Source: CBIHNH01 sp966211425
Lineage (GTDB): Bacteria; Patescibacteriota; Saccharimonadia; Saccharimonadales; Saccharimonadaceae
Length of the DNA stretch: 61,139 nucleotides
Direction: 5' to 3'
Assembly (NCBI GenBank): GCA_966211425.1
Contig: CBIHNH010000001.1
Coordinates: forward strand, 1-61,139
The position numbers were made by a program, and so were the translations under genes. Positions 1 to 8,149 of the stretch are shown one piece after another; within the stretch, counting starts at the first letter, position 1; each line of letters begins with the position of its first letter. A model generated the notes under the pieces. It made no database searches, was not told where the DNA came from, and worked only from the letters and a program-made list of their open reading frames with translations.

Positions 1-55
1 AAGGCGCCGGGTTCTGGTCCCGTGATCGGGGGTTCGAATCCCTCATCCCCAGCCA
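1..55 (+). tRNA. tRNA-Gln(CUG), 3' part; 5' end outside window
   Basis: The last two thirds of a tRNA are visible. The anticodon loop TTCTGGT (about 12-18) gives anticodon CTG. A T-arm GGGGG-TTCGAAT-CCCTC follows, then the acceptor strand ATCCCCA, discriminator G and an encoded CCA at 53-55. The implied 5' acceptor strand TGGGGAT and the arm sequence resemble bacterial tRNA-Gln. The lowest anticodon-stem pair appears mismatched. The D arm and 5' end lie outside the window. Confidence 0.8.
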
Positions 56-57
56 GG

Positions 58-93
58 AAAAATGTCGTAGGTCTTTTGATCTACGACATTTTT
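58..93 (+). terminator. Rho-independent terminator after tRNA-Gln
   Basis: AAAAATGTCGTAG (58-70) and CTACGACATTTTT (81-93) are perfectly complementary around a 10-base loop and end in a T run. It starts three bases after the tRNA CCA. Confidence 0.85.
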
Positions 94-142
94 CTTTGAT
101 TTGTGGTTTATGTTTTGATTGTGCTATCAAGATAAAACATTA

Positions 143-148
143 TATAGT
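143..148 (+). promoter_or_regulatory. -10 box TATAGT, leaderless type
   Basis: TATAGT ends seven bases before the ATG at 156. No Shine-Dalgarno sequence is present, so transcription would begin at or beside the start codon, as at many other genes in this window. Confidence 0.5.
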
Positions 149-155
149 TTAGTTT

Positions 156-1316
156 ATGTATATGGCCTTATGGCAAACGAAATGGCAAAAACTCATCACC
201 TCAACTGTTGTCGGCTTTGCAGTGACGCTTGTGGCTGCCGCATCGGTTTATGCATACAATGCCTACAGCGATAGGGTGGGGACAGCAAGTCCGCACCAAA
301 AGAACACCAGCAGCGAAACACAACCAACTGATAAAGCAGCCAAAAATAGCGAAGATGCACCAGCCGCTACCGCAAAAAAAGAGACACAAGCAAAGCCGTC
401 ATCTCCAAAACCAGTCACTAAGACGCCTTCTCCTGGCGCCTCAGCTGTACCTTCTCCCTCGTCACCAGCACCGGCATCGTCCGAGAGCGGCTGTACTCAA
501 GCCGGAACAGGACAAGGGGGGTATCCTTTACCCAATCTTGTCGGTCGCGCAAATGAGTGTAATACGGGTCCGCGTTATGCCTGCACGACCACCCAGGGCA
601 CTCTGGTCACTTCCTATCATGGTCAGGTTATTGATCGCGTATGCATCAATGGCACCCTAGAGATTAGGCACAATAATGTCACGGTGCGTGATGTTCTCGT
701 TATGGGTACCGGCTCGTATGCGCTGGATATCGGCCAGAACACGGCGATTTGTCCGTCGAACCTGCGGGTAGAATATACAGAGATCAATATGACCAACGCC
801 GGCAATATGGATTGGGGTATATATCAACGATGTGCAGGTGGGCATGTCTTTGATCACATCACGGTGCTCTATGCTGGTCGCGGCATGATGACGTATGGCA
901 ATCTCACCTTGAATCAATCGTATATATACTCTAACCGGACTGAAGCTGGTGCACACCGAACCGCTTTTTCTACACACGGCGGTACTAATTTCACTATCAC
1001 TGGCAATACTCTCATATGTGTAAATACGGGCTGTTCATCATCACTCAATATCTATAGCGATTATGCGCCAGCTACGAACGTGCTTATTCAGGGAAATCTA
1101 GTTGCCGGCGGATCTATATGTATGCGTGGAGGTGAGACTCATGCATACGCTACTCAGACTCGTGATATTCGCGTACTCAATAACCGATTCTCAACTGTTT
1201 ATGCACCTGAATGCGGCACTTTGCAGGCGTTTGCACAGTTCGATGAAAGCGCACCGGGCAACGTTCGTTCGGGCAATGTTTATTACGAAAGCGGATTGCC
1301 TATCCCTGGCGAGTAG
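156..1316 (+). CDS. Secreted or membrane-anchored right-handed beta-helix protein
   Basis: This 386-residue protein has an N-terminal hydrophobic segment (about residues 14-34) that acts as a signal or anchor. A low-complexity linker rich in Lys, Ser, Pro, Ala and Thr follows (about 40-110). The rest is a Cys-containing domain with short repeated beta-strand patterns rich in Asn, Gly, Val and Ile (such as IRHNNVTVRDVLV), typical of parallel beta-helix proteins. The linker would hold the helix away from the membrane or wall. The substrate is unknown; members of the fold include polysaccharide lyases and adhesins, and no catalytic residues can be assigned. The ATG at 156 was chosen because a -10 box ends seven bases upstream; a second ATG at 162 is possible. 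The next gene encodes another surface beta-helix protein. Confidence 0.75.
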   Translation: MYMALWQTKWQKLITSTVVGFAVTLVAAASVYAYNAYSDRVGTASPHQKNTSSETQPTDKAAKNSEDAPAATAKKETQAKPSSPKPVTKTPSPGASAVPSPSSPAPASSESGCTQAGTGQGGYPLPNLVGRANECNTGPRYACTTTQGTLVTSYHGQVIDRVCINGTLEIRHNNVTVRDVLVMGTGSYALDIGQNTAICPSNLRVEYTEINMTNAGNMDWGIYQRCAGGHVFDHITVLYAGRGMMTYGNLTLNQSYIYSNRTEAGAHRTAFSTHGGTNFTITGNTLICVNTGCSSSLNIYSDYAPATNVLIQGNLVAGGSICMRGGETHAYATQTRDIRVLNNRFSTVYAPECGTLQAFAQFDESAPGNVRSGNVYYESGLPIPGE

Positions 1317-1414
1317 GCGTAGGGCCGCTATCGCGCGTTAAGATTATCCGGAGTGCATATCAGAATCTACGGGGCGTTTCTTACGTTTGGTGTCGCCGGT
1401 GTTGTGAAAAATCC

Positions 1415-1443
1415 TTGACATCTTCAGTGGTTGGCGTTATTCT
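1415..1443 (+). promoter_or_regulatory. Sigma70-type promoter TTGACA-17-TATTCT
   Basis: A perfect -35 TTGACA (1415-1420) is separated by 17 bases from TATTCT (1438-1443). It lies inside the longest possible reading frame of the next gene, so translation must start downstream, at 1482. Confidence 0.75.
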
Positions 1444-1481
1444 CACCTAAAGTGCTTTATGTAAATACTGTGAGAGGTATT

Positions 1482-4400
1482 ATGAATACAAAAAACAGAC
1501 GAAAAAACGTAATACAGCTGCTGTCAGGTGTAGTTGCTAATGGAAGCAACAGATACCACTATAAGCTCAAAAAGACTCAACCTCGACGTGTGTCGAGTAT
1601 TTTTGCTTTTGCACTAGTCGCGGCAGTGACTCTATTTCAGGCAATTAGTCCTCAAGGTGCCGTCGCGGCAACAGGGGATGTCACTGCGGTGAGAATCTCG
1701 GCTTCGACTATCCACAAAGGGTGGGTGGCGGAGATTGACATGGAGGGCATGGCTGCTGGTGGCACATATAATATGGGCTTTACACCGAGTACGGCAGGCA
1801 ACTTGGTCAATGCAAACGCTAACATCAAGTTTACAGTCACCTCGCCCGGATACGATGCGGCTGGAAACGCAACAACAACAACTCGGACGGTGTATGGAAC
1901 GAATTTTTTACGACAGCCGTACCCAAATCAATCACTTGCAGATGAAACGATTGGTGCTGGTATCGTAACGTTACGTGTTGCATTGTCGGAGTTCATATAC
2001 GCGGGAGAAACCGTCACTGCAGATATCGGTGCGGGTTTTTACACGGCAAGTAGTGTTTCGAACTCGGCTGCAACGGGGGTGACGGTCGTAAATAATTCAA
2101 CCAGCGCGTATCCGAAGCCTGTCGGTAGGTGGGCTTGGCCACCGTACGAACGAGTAAAAAGCGACTTCTTACTAGAGGCGGTCGCCTTTCATCGCTTTGG
2201 TCGTGACGCAAAACCACTTGCTGCTGTAAAGTTCACTTGCACAGACGAGAGTACTAACTCGGTTACGATGACGGTCAATGATATGACAGTTTCGACACGA
2301 GAAGATTCTGCAAATACAGGCTCAAAGGTTTTAGTGTATGCAGCGACTATACCGATAACTAGTTTTACTCAGGGTGATGTTATCACCTGTAATTTTGTCG
2401 CATACCCATGGGTCGGCGATAGCAGTTCAGTGCTAAACAGTGACTTGGTTGCCAACGGCGGAGACGGGTTTGCGCAGCCAGATGAAAGACTCGGACCATT
2501 AGCGCTTTTGAACGATAAGGACGGAACCTATGGAGAGCCATGCGCCATAGTTTCATCAACAGGTCAAGCATCCAACCTCAGTACGTGGGTTTATCCAAGC
2601 TGTGCGCAGGCTGAAGCCGCATACGCCGGTGATAATACCCTTGCCTATGCCGATATCGGTCGAGCTGCGCAGGCGATTAGAAGCTACAACAACACAAATC
2701 ATGGTCACAACGATCCTGGCGGGGGAACGATAGAGCTCCTTGCGCAGAATTACTCCACACCAGGTACCGCTCCTAGCACGACACTTGGGACACAAGAGAC
2801 GTGGCTTACGATCCAGCCTGCTTCGACTGTTCCGTGTCACACGCCGGTGATCAATGCAAACAGCAACAATGATCTGATGGCACAAAAGCTGAAGTATTCT
2901 TGCCTCTCTACGTCAACCACAACCGGCAATACCTTTAGGGGCGATATCGCCTATAACGATATCTTATGGCTCGATAGAATGAAACTGAACTCTACCGAAC
3001 CCGCACCTATCCGGTACTGGGACACCATGTATGCTACTGGCAATACGGTTGATGCATTGACGAACGGGTTTAGCGGATTGTACGCCGCGGTTATGTGGCC
3101 ATCGGGCTTGGTACGGGGCAACCACTACACTCTTCTAGACACTACTACCGCTCTTCCTCTGTACGGGCTACTCAATACCGTGATAGGGAATAAAAACATT
3201 ATTCCTAAAGCAAACTTCACTGACGGCGTGCGTAATCTCAGCGACAACTCGATCTACGCTTTTAATACGGTCTTGAATAGTAATAACTCCAACCCTGAAA
3301 TACATATTCACAGCACCACGGCATCGAACTTTACGCACGGGATAGCAATCGTACAAAATGTTATAGAGGCAACCCTGAGTGCTCAGCCGGTGGTTGCAAT
3401 CGAGAACATGGGAGGTACAGACTCAATCAGTAACCTCATCTTTTGGCACAATACCACTCGTGGTCAGAGGTCGAACGTCGCCTATGCTTCAGACTCGGCA
3501 CATTGTAGTGAGCCGCTACCGTTCTTCACGAACTGGAGTTGGAAATATAATATTGAATCAAACCATAATCATATTGATGAAGTCAGGTCGGATCACGGCT
3601 GTCCCGCGGATGGTGGACGTATTGGTAACTGGAGTATGAATTATTCGGTTGGTGGGGCTGGAAACGCAAGAGCGGTGGGTAGTGGGCCTTCGTGGAGCCA
3701 ACCTGACTACTTAGGACTGTTTAGCGTTGGCGTGCCTTCGGTGGCAGGTTTCGTCAGCGACCTCTCAAGTACCGAGTATGGTGGCGCTGGAGGAGGTGGC
3801 GGTGACTATCGACTAACTGCGAGCTCATCGCTGCGCAATGTTATTCCTAGCAACCAGGCCGTTCTTCCATACGATCTAGATGGTAGTGCGAGGTATAACA
3901 CAGGCCAGGGTGCTATCGGTGGATATGAGTTCTCATCCGCTGACGCAACAGCACCAGTTGTGACAACCTTTACGGTTCCCCCTACCTCTTCAACGCTCAA
4001 TGTGTCTGGTATCACACTCACTGCATCTGATGATGTAGCTGTTAGTGGCTATATGATTACCGAGTCGTCAACAGCCCCGGCCGCTGCCGATGGAGGGTGG
4101 ACGGTGACTGCGCCGACTGATTATACCTTTGCCACATATGGGTCTAAAACGCTCTACGCATGGGCGAAAGATGCCGCCGGTAACGTCTCCCTCAGCGCGA
4201 GCGATACGGTAGAGGTTACCGAGCCTGCTCCTACTACCTACACTATCGGTGGCACAACGAGCGGCCTGGCAGGTACTGTGGTGCTGCAGAACAATGGTGG
4301 TGATGACCTCAGCGTCAGTACTGGAACATTCACCTTTGGGACGGCTCTGGTCTCTGGTGCAGCCTATGACGTGAGTGTGCTAACCCAGCCTACCGGCCAA

Positions 4401-5609
4401 ACCTGCACAGTCTCAGACGGTTCAGGGGCGGTTGCTAACGCAAACGTTACTAATGTTACTGTCTCGTGTTCAAACAACCCTACACCTACTCATACGATCG
4501 GCGGCACAACAAACGGCTTGACGGGTACGGTGGTTCTACAAAATAACGGTGGTGATAATTTGAGCGTTACCGCCGGAACATTCATCTTTGGTACAAGTTT
4601 GAATGAAGGAGCTACGTATAACGTTACCGTTCTAACTCAACCTGCAGGGCAAACCTGCACAGTTGCTGATAGCTCAGGAACGGTCGCCACTGCGGATATC
4701 ACTGATATTAACGTGACATGCACGAACAACCCTGTGCCTACCTACACCATCGGCGGCACAACGAGTGGCCTGACGGGCACAGTGGTGCTGCAGGACAACG
4801 GTGGCGATAACCTAAGCGTGAATACGGGATCGTTTACCTTCGGTACGGCTCTAATCTCTGGTGCGGCCTACAACGTGAGTGTGCTGACCCAGCCTGCAGG
4901 ACAGAGCTGTACGGTTTCAAATGGTTCCGGTGTCGTGGCGAGCTCAAATATAAATAACGTTGTCGTTACTTGTGCGAACGTGCCCGGTACTATCACAGAC
5001 ACTGTTGAGCTCAACACTATTCCATCAGGTGACAATCAGGCGACGAATAATGCGTTACGAAATGGCATCCTGTCGGTTAGCTCTACCTCATGCTATACCT
5101 TGGATGACCCGAGCGTAGAGACATATGCCGTAAACGGGATAACTGCACCTGATCAGAACGTTGCCCTTATCGGCGGAATTGCCTTCCGGGTAACGTGTAT
5201 TACAAACGGCGGTACGGCCAATGTGGAACTTCTCCTCGATGCTCATTACGCCGACGTGACGAAACTTCGGGTGTACAAGCAGCTGGATTCTACACCAGGT
5301 GCGGCTCTCACAGATATTACCGATCAAATAACCTTTACGACTACAACCGTGGACGGAGCCACAAAAACCGTGATCAACTACGCCCTTACTGATGGTGGTC
5401 AGCTCGATGAAGATGGTGCGAGCGATGGCAGCATTGTCGATCCAATATATATTGGTGAGGTATTGGCTGCAACTACGGTAGATGATCCTCCATCTACCGC
5501 TACGGATTCACTCGCTCAAACGGGAGCGAATATATTTAGTGCGGTAGCGGTGAGTGTGATGGCGATACTTTTGGCCGTGCTGAAGCTGCGAGTATACGCA
5601 CGACAGTAG
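1482..5609 (+). CDS. Giant cell-wall-anchored surface protein with beta-helix, Ig-like domain, three 84-aa repeats and LAQTG signal
   Basis: This protein of about 1375 residues has a long basic N-region and a hydrophobic signal (about 38-63, AVAA cleavage-like end). A beta-rich N-terminal region and Asn/Gly-rich strands resembling a parallel beta-helix (about 310-800) follow. Next come an Ig/FN3-like domain (about 823-915, containing YAWAKDAAGN) and three tandem 84-residue repeats opening with TIGGTT and each containing VLTQP. The C-terminus has LAQTG (1344-1348), a hydrophobic stretch and a short basic tail, the arrangement of a sortase sorting signal. It is probably an adhesin or host-contact protein displayed on the cell wall; binding function is inferred. 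The ATG at 1482 has GAGAGG five bases upstream and lies below a strong promoter. The in-frame start at 1431 falls within that promoter. Confidence 0.8.
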   Translation: MNTKNRRKNVIQLLSGVVANGSNRYHYKLKKTQPRRVSSIFAFALVAAVTLFQAISPQGAVAATGDVTAVRISASTIHKGWVAEIDMEGMAAGGTYNMGFTPSTAGNLVNANANIKFTVTSPGYDAAGNATTTTRTVYGTNFLRQPYPNQSLADETIGAGIVTLRVALSEFIYAGETVTADIGAGFYTASSVSNSAATGVTVVNNSTSAYPKPVGRWAWPPYERVKSDFLLEAVAFHRFGRDAKPLAAVKFTCTDESTNSVTMTVNDMTVSTREDSANTGSKVLVYAATIPITSFTQGDVITCNFVAYPWVGDSSSVLNSDLVANGGDGFAQPDERLGPLALLNDKDGTYGEPCAIVSSTGQASNLSTWVYPSCAQAEAAYAGDNTLAYADIGRAAQAIRSYNNTNHGHNDPGGGTIELLAQNYSTPGTAPSTTLGTQETWLTIQPASTVPCHTPVINANSNNDLMAQKLKYSCLSTSTTTGNTFRGDIAYNDILWLDRMKLNSTEPAPIRYWDTMYATGNTVDALTNGFSGLYAAVMWPSGLVRGNHYTLLDTTTALPLYGLLNTVIGNKNIIPKANFTDGVRNLSDNSIYAFNTVLNSNNSNPEIHIHSTTASNFTHGIAIVQNVIEATLSAQPVVAIENMGGTDSISNLIFWHNTTRGQRSNVAYASDSAHCSEPLPFFTNWSWKYNIESNHNHIDEVRSDHGCPADGGRIGNWSMNYSVGGAGNARAVGSGPSWSQPDYLGLFSVGVPSVAGFVSDLSSTEYGGAGGGGGDYRLTASSSLRNVIPSNQAVLPYDLDGSARYNTGQGAIGGYEFSSADATAPVVTTFTVPPTSSTLNVSGITLTASDDVAVSGYMITESSTAPAAADGGWTVTAPTDYTFATYGSKTLYAWAKDAAGNVSLSASDTVEVTEPAPTTYTIGGTTSGLAGTVVLQNNGGDDLSVSTGTFTFGTALVSGAAYDVSVLTQPTGQTCTVSDGSGAVANANVTNVTVSCSNNPTPTHTIGGTTNGLTGTVVLQNNGGDNLSVTAGTFIFGTSLNEGATYNVTVLTQPAGQTCTVADSSGTVATADITDINVTCTNNPVPTYTIGGTTSGLTGTVVLQDNGGDNLSVNTGSFTFGTALISGAAYNVSVLTQPAGQSCTVSNGSGVVASSNINNVVVTCANVPGTITDTVELNTIPSGDNQATNNALRNGILSVSSTSCYTLDDPSVETYAVNGITAPDQNVALIGGIAFRVTCITNGGTANVELLLDAHYADVTKLRVYKQLDSTPGAALTDITDQITFTTTTVDGATKTVINYALTDGGQLDEDGASDGSIVDPIYIGEVLAATTVDDPPSTATDSLAQTGANIFSAVAVSVMAILLAVLKLRVYARQ
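4239..4990 (+). repeat. Three in-frame 252-bp repeats encoding 84-aa modules
   Basis: Equivalent ATC codons of the TIGGTT motif occur at 4245, 4497 and 4749, an exact 252-base period. The first and third copies are closer to each other in DNA sequence than to the second, for example in the VLQ and SGAAY segments. This suggests recombination or gene conversion between non-adjacent units. Confidence 0.85.
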
Positions 5610-5618
5610 AGTCTCGTC

Positions 5619-5646
5619 GGTAGGGGTATTTTATGATACCCCTACC
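5619..5646 (+). terminator. Perfect 11-bp hairpin after the surface protein gene
   Basis: GGTAGGGGTAT (5619-5629) and ATACCCCTACC (5636-5646) pair perfectly around a six-base loop, nine bases after the stop codon. No T run follows, so termination may be weak, or the hairpin may act as a 3' stabiliser. Confidence 0.55.
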
Positions 5647-5702
5647 TCTATGCCTACTGGAAGATATGGGGATTTTTCACAGCGTGCATATGGGATTATC
5701 GC

Positions 5703-5708
5703 TACAAT
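5703..5708 (+). promoter_or_regulatory. -10 box TACAAT, leaderless type
   Basis: TACAAT ends six bases before the ATG at 5715, with no ribosome-binding sequence between them. Confidence 0.5.
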
Positions 5709-5714
5709 TCAAAT

Positions 5715-6272
5715 ATGAACACTATAGCGCAAGCATTTAAGGCCGTGCCCCGAAGCTACTTTTTATCGGATGATGAGGAGGAATCGGCTGGTTTGGACAT
5801 GCCGTTACCTATCGGCTATGGCCAGACTAATAGTCAGCCATCGACAGTGCGCCAGATGCTGGAATGGCTCGAGGTGCAGCAAGGGGATATGATCTTGGAT
5901 GTCGGCTCAGGCTCAGGTTGGACAACCGCGTTACTCGCCTATATAACGGGCTCTACGGGTTTCGTGTACGGTGTCGAGGTGGTCCCAGAGCTGGTAGAAA
6001 TCGGACGACAGAATTGTAATCGCGTCGGTGTGAAAAACGCGAGTATTCAAGAAGCAGGAGACACGCTAGGGCTACCAGAGCATGCTCCCTACGATCGAAT
6101 ACTGGTGAGCGCAGCGACGAGTAAGCTTCCTGAAGAGCTGATTACTCAACTGAAGACAGCGGGCAGGATGGTTATTCCGGTCGAGCAAAGTATATATGTC
6201 ATCGATAAAATCAGCCAAGACGAGTTTGAGGGATACGAGTATCCGGGGTTCGTATTTGTGCCTCTTGTGTAA
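5715..6272 (+). CDS. pcm: Protein-L-isoaspartate O-methyltransferase
   Basis: The enzyme uses SAM to methylate isoaspartyl residues in aged proteins and so starts their repair. At 185 residues it is slightly shorter than the usual 200-210. The PCMT substrate-loop signature GYGQTNSQPSTV is near residue 35, and the SAM-binding glycine motif DVGSGSGW is near residue 62. An acidic strand-2 end (VEVVPELVE) and the later motif PYDRILVSAA follow in the expected order. It stands alone between a hairpin and its own promoter, and its likely transcript is leaderless. Confidence 0.88.
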   Translation: MNTIAQAFKAVPRSYFLSDDEEESAGLDMPLPIGYGQTNSQPSTVRQMLEWLEVQQGDMILDVGSGSGWTTALLAYITGSTGFVYGVEVVPELVEIGRQNCNRVGVKNASIQEAGDTLGLPEHAPYDRILVSAATSKLPEELITQLKTAGRMVIPVEQSIYVIDKISQDEFEGYEYPGFVFVPLV

Positions 6273-6310
6273 TATGCGGATCCGTAACGGAGAAGATAGT
6301 GCTTGTGAAA

Positions 6311-6339
6311 TTGACCCCCATAGCCATAAACGTTAAAAT
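6311..6339 (+). promoter_or_regulatory. Promoter TTGACC-17-TAAAAT
   Basis: TTGACC (6311-6316) and TAAAAT (6334-6339) have the ideal 17-base spacing. They would give a leader of about 20 bases containing a weak AGGTG ribosome site before the ATG at 6368. Confidence 0.6.
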
Positions 6340-6367
6340 AAATAAACAATTAAACAGGTGTTAAAGT

Positions 6368-7057
6368 ATGAAATTAGCCTTCAGGGAAAAGTTAGTCAAA
6401 CAGGGTGATGTTACTCGTTTCGTATTTACGCCCGAGGAGCCGGTCAGCTGGAAGCCCGGGCAGTACATCCACTACAAGCTTCCGCATGAGGGCGCAGATG
6501 ATCGAGGCAATGAGCGTTGGTTTACGATATCGAGCGCCCCATATGAAAAGGATATCTGGATTACAACTCGTATATATGGCGACAAAGGCAGTTCGTTCAA
6601 ACAAAAGCTGATGAGTCTGCAACCTGGCGAGGTTATCGAAGCGGATGAACCTGGCGGCAGCTTTACGGTCGATGACCCGAGCCGCGAGTATGTGTTTGTG
6701 GCTGGCGGTGTCGGCATCACGCCGTTTCGTTCTATCCTCAGCCAGCTTCACCATGAGGGCGAGAACATTCGTGTCGAGCTCCTATACGCAAACCGTGACG
6801 ACAGTACTACGGCTTTTAAGGATGAGTTGGAGGCGATCAGCCAGGAGCGTCCTGGCTTCAATATCACGTACTACAACGGCGATAACCTCATCGATGAATC
6901 CGCCCTACGCGCGGCGGGCGCAAAGCTAAACGACCCGATATACTACGTCTCCGGCCCTGAGCCAATGGTCGAGGCCTTTGAGAAGGTACTCGCCGACATG
7001 GGAATCGATACGGAACATTCAAAGTTCGACTACTTCCCAGGTTACGAAGGTGTGTAA
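6368..7057 (+). CDS. FAD-dependent ferredoxin/flavodoxin-NAD(P)H reductase-like oxidoreductase
   Basis: This 229-residue protein has the two domains of the ferredoxin-NADP reductase family. The N-terminal FAD barrel carries RWFTISSAPY (variant of RxYS/T) and a later PGGSF segment. The NAD(P)-binding domain carries GGVGITPFRSIL, and the C-terminal YYVSGPEPMVEAF fits the family SGP motif. It has no iron-sulphur domain, so it must pass electrons to a separate partner such as a flavodoxin, rubredoxin or small Fe-S protein that is not visible nearby. The ArsR regulator gene overlaps its stop by one base, so the two are co-transcribed. Confidence 0.82.
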   Translation: MKLAFREKLVKQGDVTRFVFTPEEPVSWKPGQYIHYKLPHEGADDRGNERWFTISSAPYEKDIWITTRIYGDKGSSFKQKLMSLQPGEVIEADEPGGSFTVDDPSREYVFVAGGVGITPFRSILSQLHHEGENIRVELLYANRDDSTTAFKDELEAISQERPGFNITYYNGDNLIDESALRAAGAKLNDPIYYVSGPEPMVEAFEKVLADMGIDTEHSKFDYFPGYEGV

Positions 7058-7374
7058 TGTTATCCCCAAGGGAACATAAGAATCTCGAGAACTACGTCCA
7101 GGGCATAGACGTGAGCCGGATGGCGACCGCCTTTGACGCCCTAGGTGAGCCGAAGCGGTGCCTGATATTTCGGGCTCTACTGAGAGAAAACAATGCTATC
7201 GTCGGACAACTAGCCAGTGCAGTCGGTATATCGGAGTCGCTGGCCTCGCAGCATCTGAAGATTTTACTCCAGGCAGGGCTCATCGAGAGAAATAAAATCG
7301 GTAAAAATGTGTATTACCGTGTCAACAAAAACGATTCCTTGGTGCGCGCGCTCAAAAAAGCCGTCGAAAGCTAA
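7057..7374 (+). CDS. ArsR-family winged-helix transcriptional regulator
   Basis: This 105-residue protein has a typical ArsR winged helix: ALGEPKRCLIFRAL (helix 2), then the recognition region VGQLASAVGISESLASQHLKIL, then a wing containing KIGKNVYYRV. There are no cysteines that would form a metal site, so the signal is probably not a classical metal. Its ATG shares one base with the TAA of the flavin reductase gene (TAATG), indicating translational coupling and suggesting that it senses a redox-linked or metabolic cue. The 6-bp inverted repeat at 7391-7409 just downstream is a plausible operator. Confidence 0.85.
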   Translation: MLSPREHKNLENYVQGIDVSRMATAFDALGEPKRCLIFRALLRENNAIVGQLASAVGISESLASQHLKILLQAGLIERNKIGKNVYYRVNKNDSLVRALKKAVES

Positions 7375-7390
7375 CGCTGGCGACCCCCAG

Positions 7391-7409
7391 GTTTGTTATA
7401 CTGACAAAC
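7391..7409 (+). promoter_or_regulatory. Extended -10 promoter within an inverted repeat
   Basis: GTTTGT (7391-7396) and ACAAAC (7404-7409) are perfect inverted half-sites around TATACTG. The centre holds an extended -10, TGT-TATACT (7394-7402), for the ABC exporter operon. A dimer bound here would block the promoter; the adjacent ArsR protein is the obvious candidate (inference). Confidence 0.5.
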
Positions 7410-7468
7410 AGATAACGAATGGCATAATCACTGAGTGTATCGCTCTGTAATACAAACGAGGGGAACGC

Positions 7469-8149
7469 GTGGGAATAATCAGCACAAAAAAACTAACCAA
7501 GGTCTATGGAAAAGGAGAGTCTCGTTTTGTTGCGCTTGATGGCGTCTCGCTTGACTTTAGCCAGGGTGAGTCCATCGCGATAGTCGGCAAGAGCGGTTCG
7601 GGCAAGAGCACGCTGATGCATATACTAGCGCTACTCGACTCACCGACCCAGGGCGCCGTGCTGATTGACGGCAAGGACTCAACTGAGCTGTCTCGGCGGC
7701 AAAAAGATAGACTGCGGAACGAGGAGTTCGGCTTTGTGTTCCAGCAGTTTTTCCTCAACGCTAACCACAGCGTACTCGAAAATGTTATCTTGCCACTCAA
7801 AATCGCAGGCGTTGGTCGTCGCGAACGCAACCGTCTTGGCATGAAAGCCCTTGTCGATGTCGAGCTTGATTCAAAAGCAAACAACAAAGCTAACGACCTC
7901 AGCGGAGGCCAAAAGCAGCGTGTGGTCATCGCACGGGCACTCATCAACACACCGAAGGTGATCTTTGCCGATGAGCCAACTGGTAACCTCGATAGTGTCA
8001 CCGGTCGAAAGATCGAAGACATGCTGTTTTCGCTCAACAAATCAAAAAACATAACCCTTATGATTGTGACGCATGATGAAGAGCTCGCTAAACGGTGCAG
8101 CAGGATCATTCGCATCAAAGACGGAAAGATAGAAAAGGAGAGCAAATAA
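7469..8149 (+). CDS. ABC transporter ATP-binding protein, MacB/LolD type
   Basis: This 226-residue ATPase subunit belongs to a type VII (mechanotransmission) ABC system. Walker A GKSGSGKST is near residues 39-47, the Q-loop is in FVFQQFF, the signature is LSGGQKQR and Walker B is VIFADEPTGNLD followed by the switch histidine in VTHDEE. It hydrolyses ATP in the cytoplasm to drive the FtsX-like permease encoded next. The start is GTG with GAGGGGA about six bases upstream. Its stop codon directly abuts the ATG of the permease gene. Confidence 0.9.
   Translation: MGIISTKKLTKVYGKGESRFVALDGVSLDFSQGESIAIVGKSGSGKSTLMHILALLDSPTQGAVLIDGKDSTELSRRQKDRLRNEEFGFVFQQFFLNANHSVLENVILPLKIAGVGRRERNRLGMKALVDVELDSKANNKANDLSGGQKQRVVIARALINTPKVIFADEPTGNLDSVTGRKIEDMLFSLNKSKNITLMIVTHDEELAKRCSRIIRIKDGKIEKESK

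Noticed and set aside
4239..4990. Possible CRISPR-like or mobile repeat array
   Set aside because: The three repeats are in-frame 252-bp coding units encoding protein modules, without spacers.
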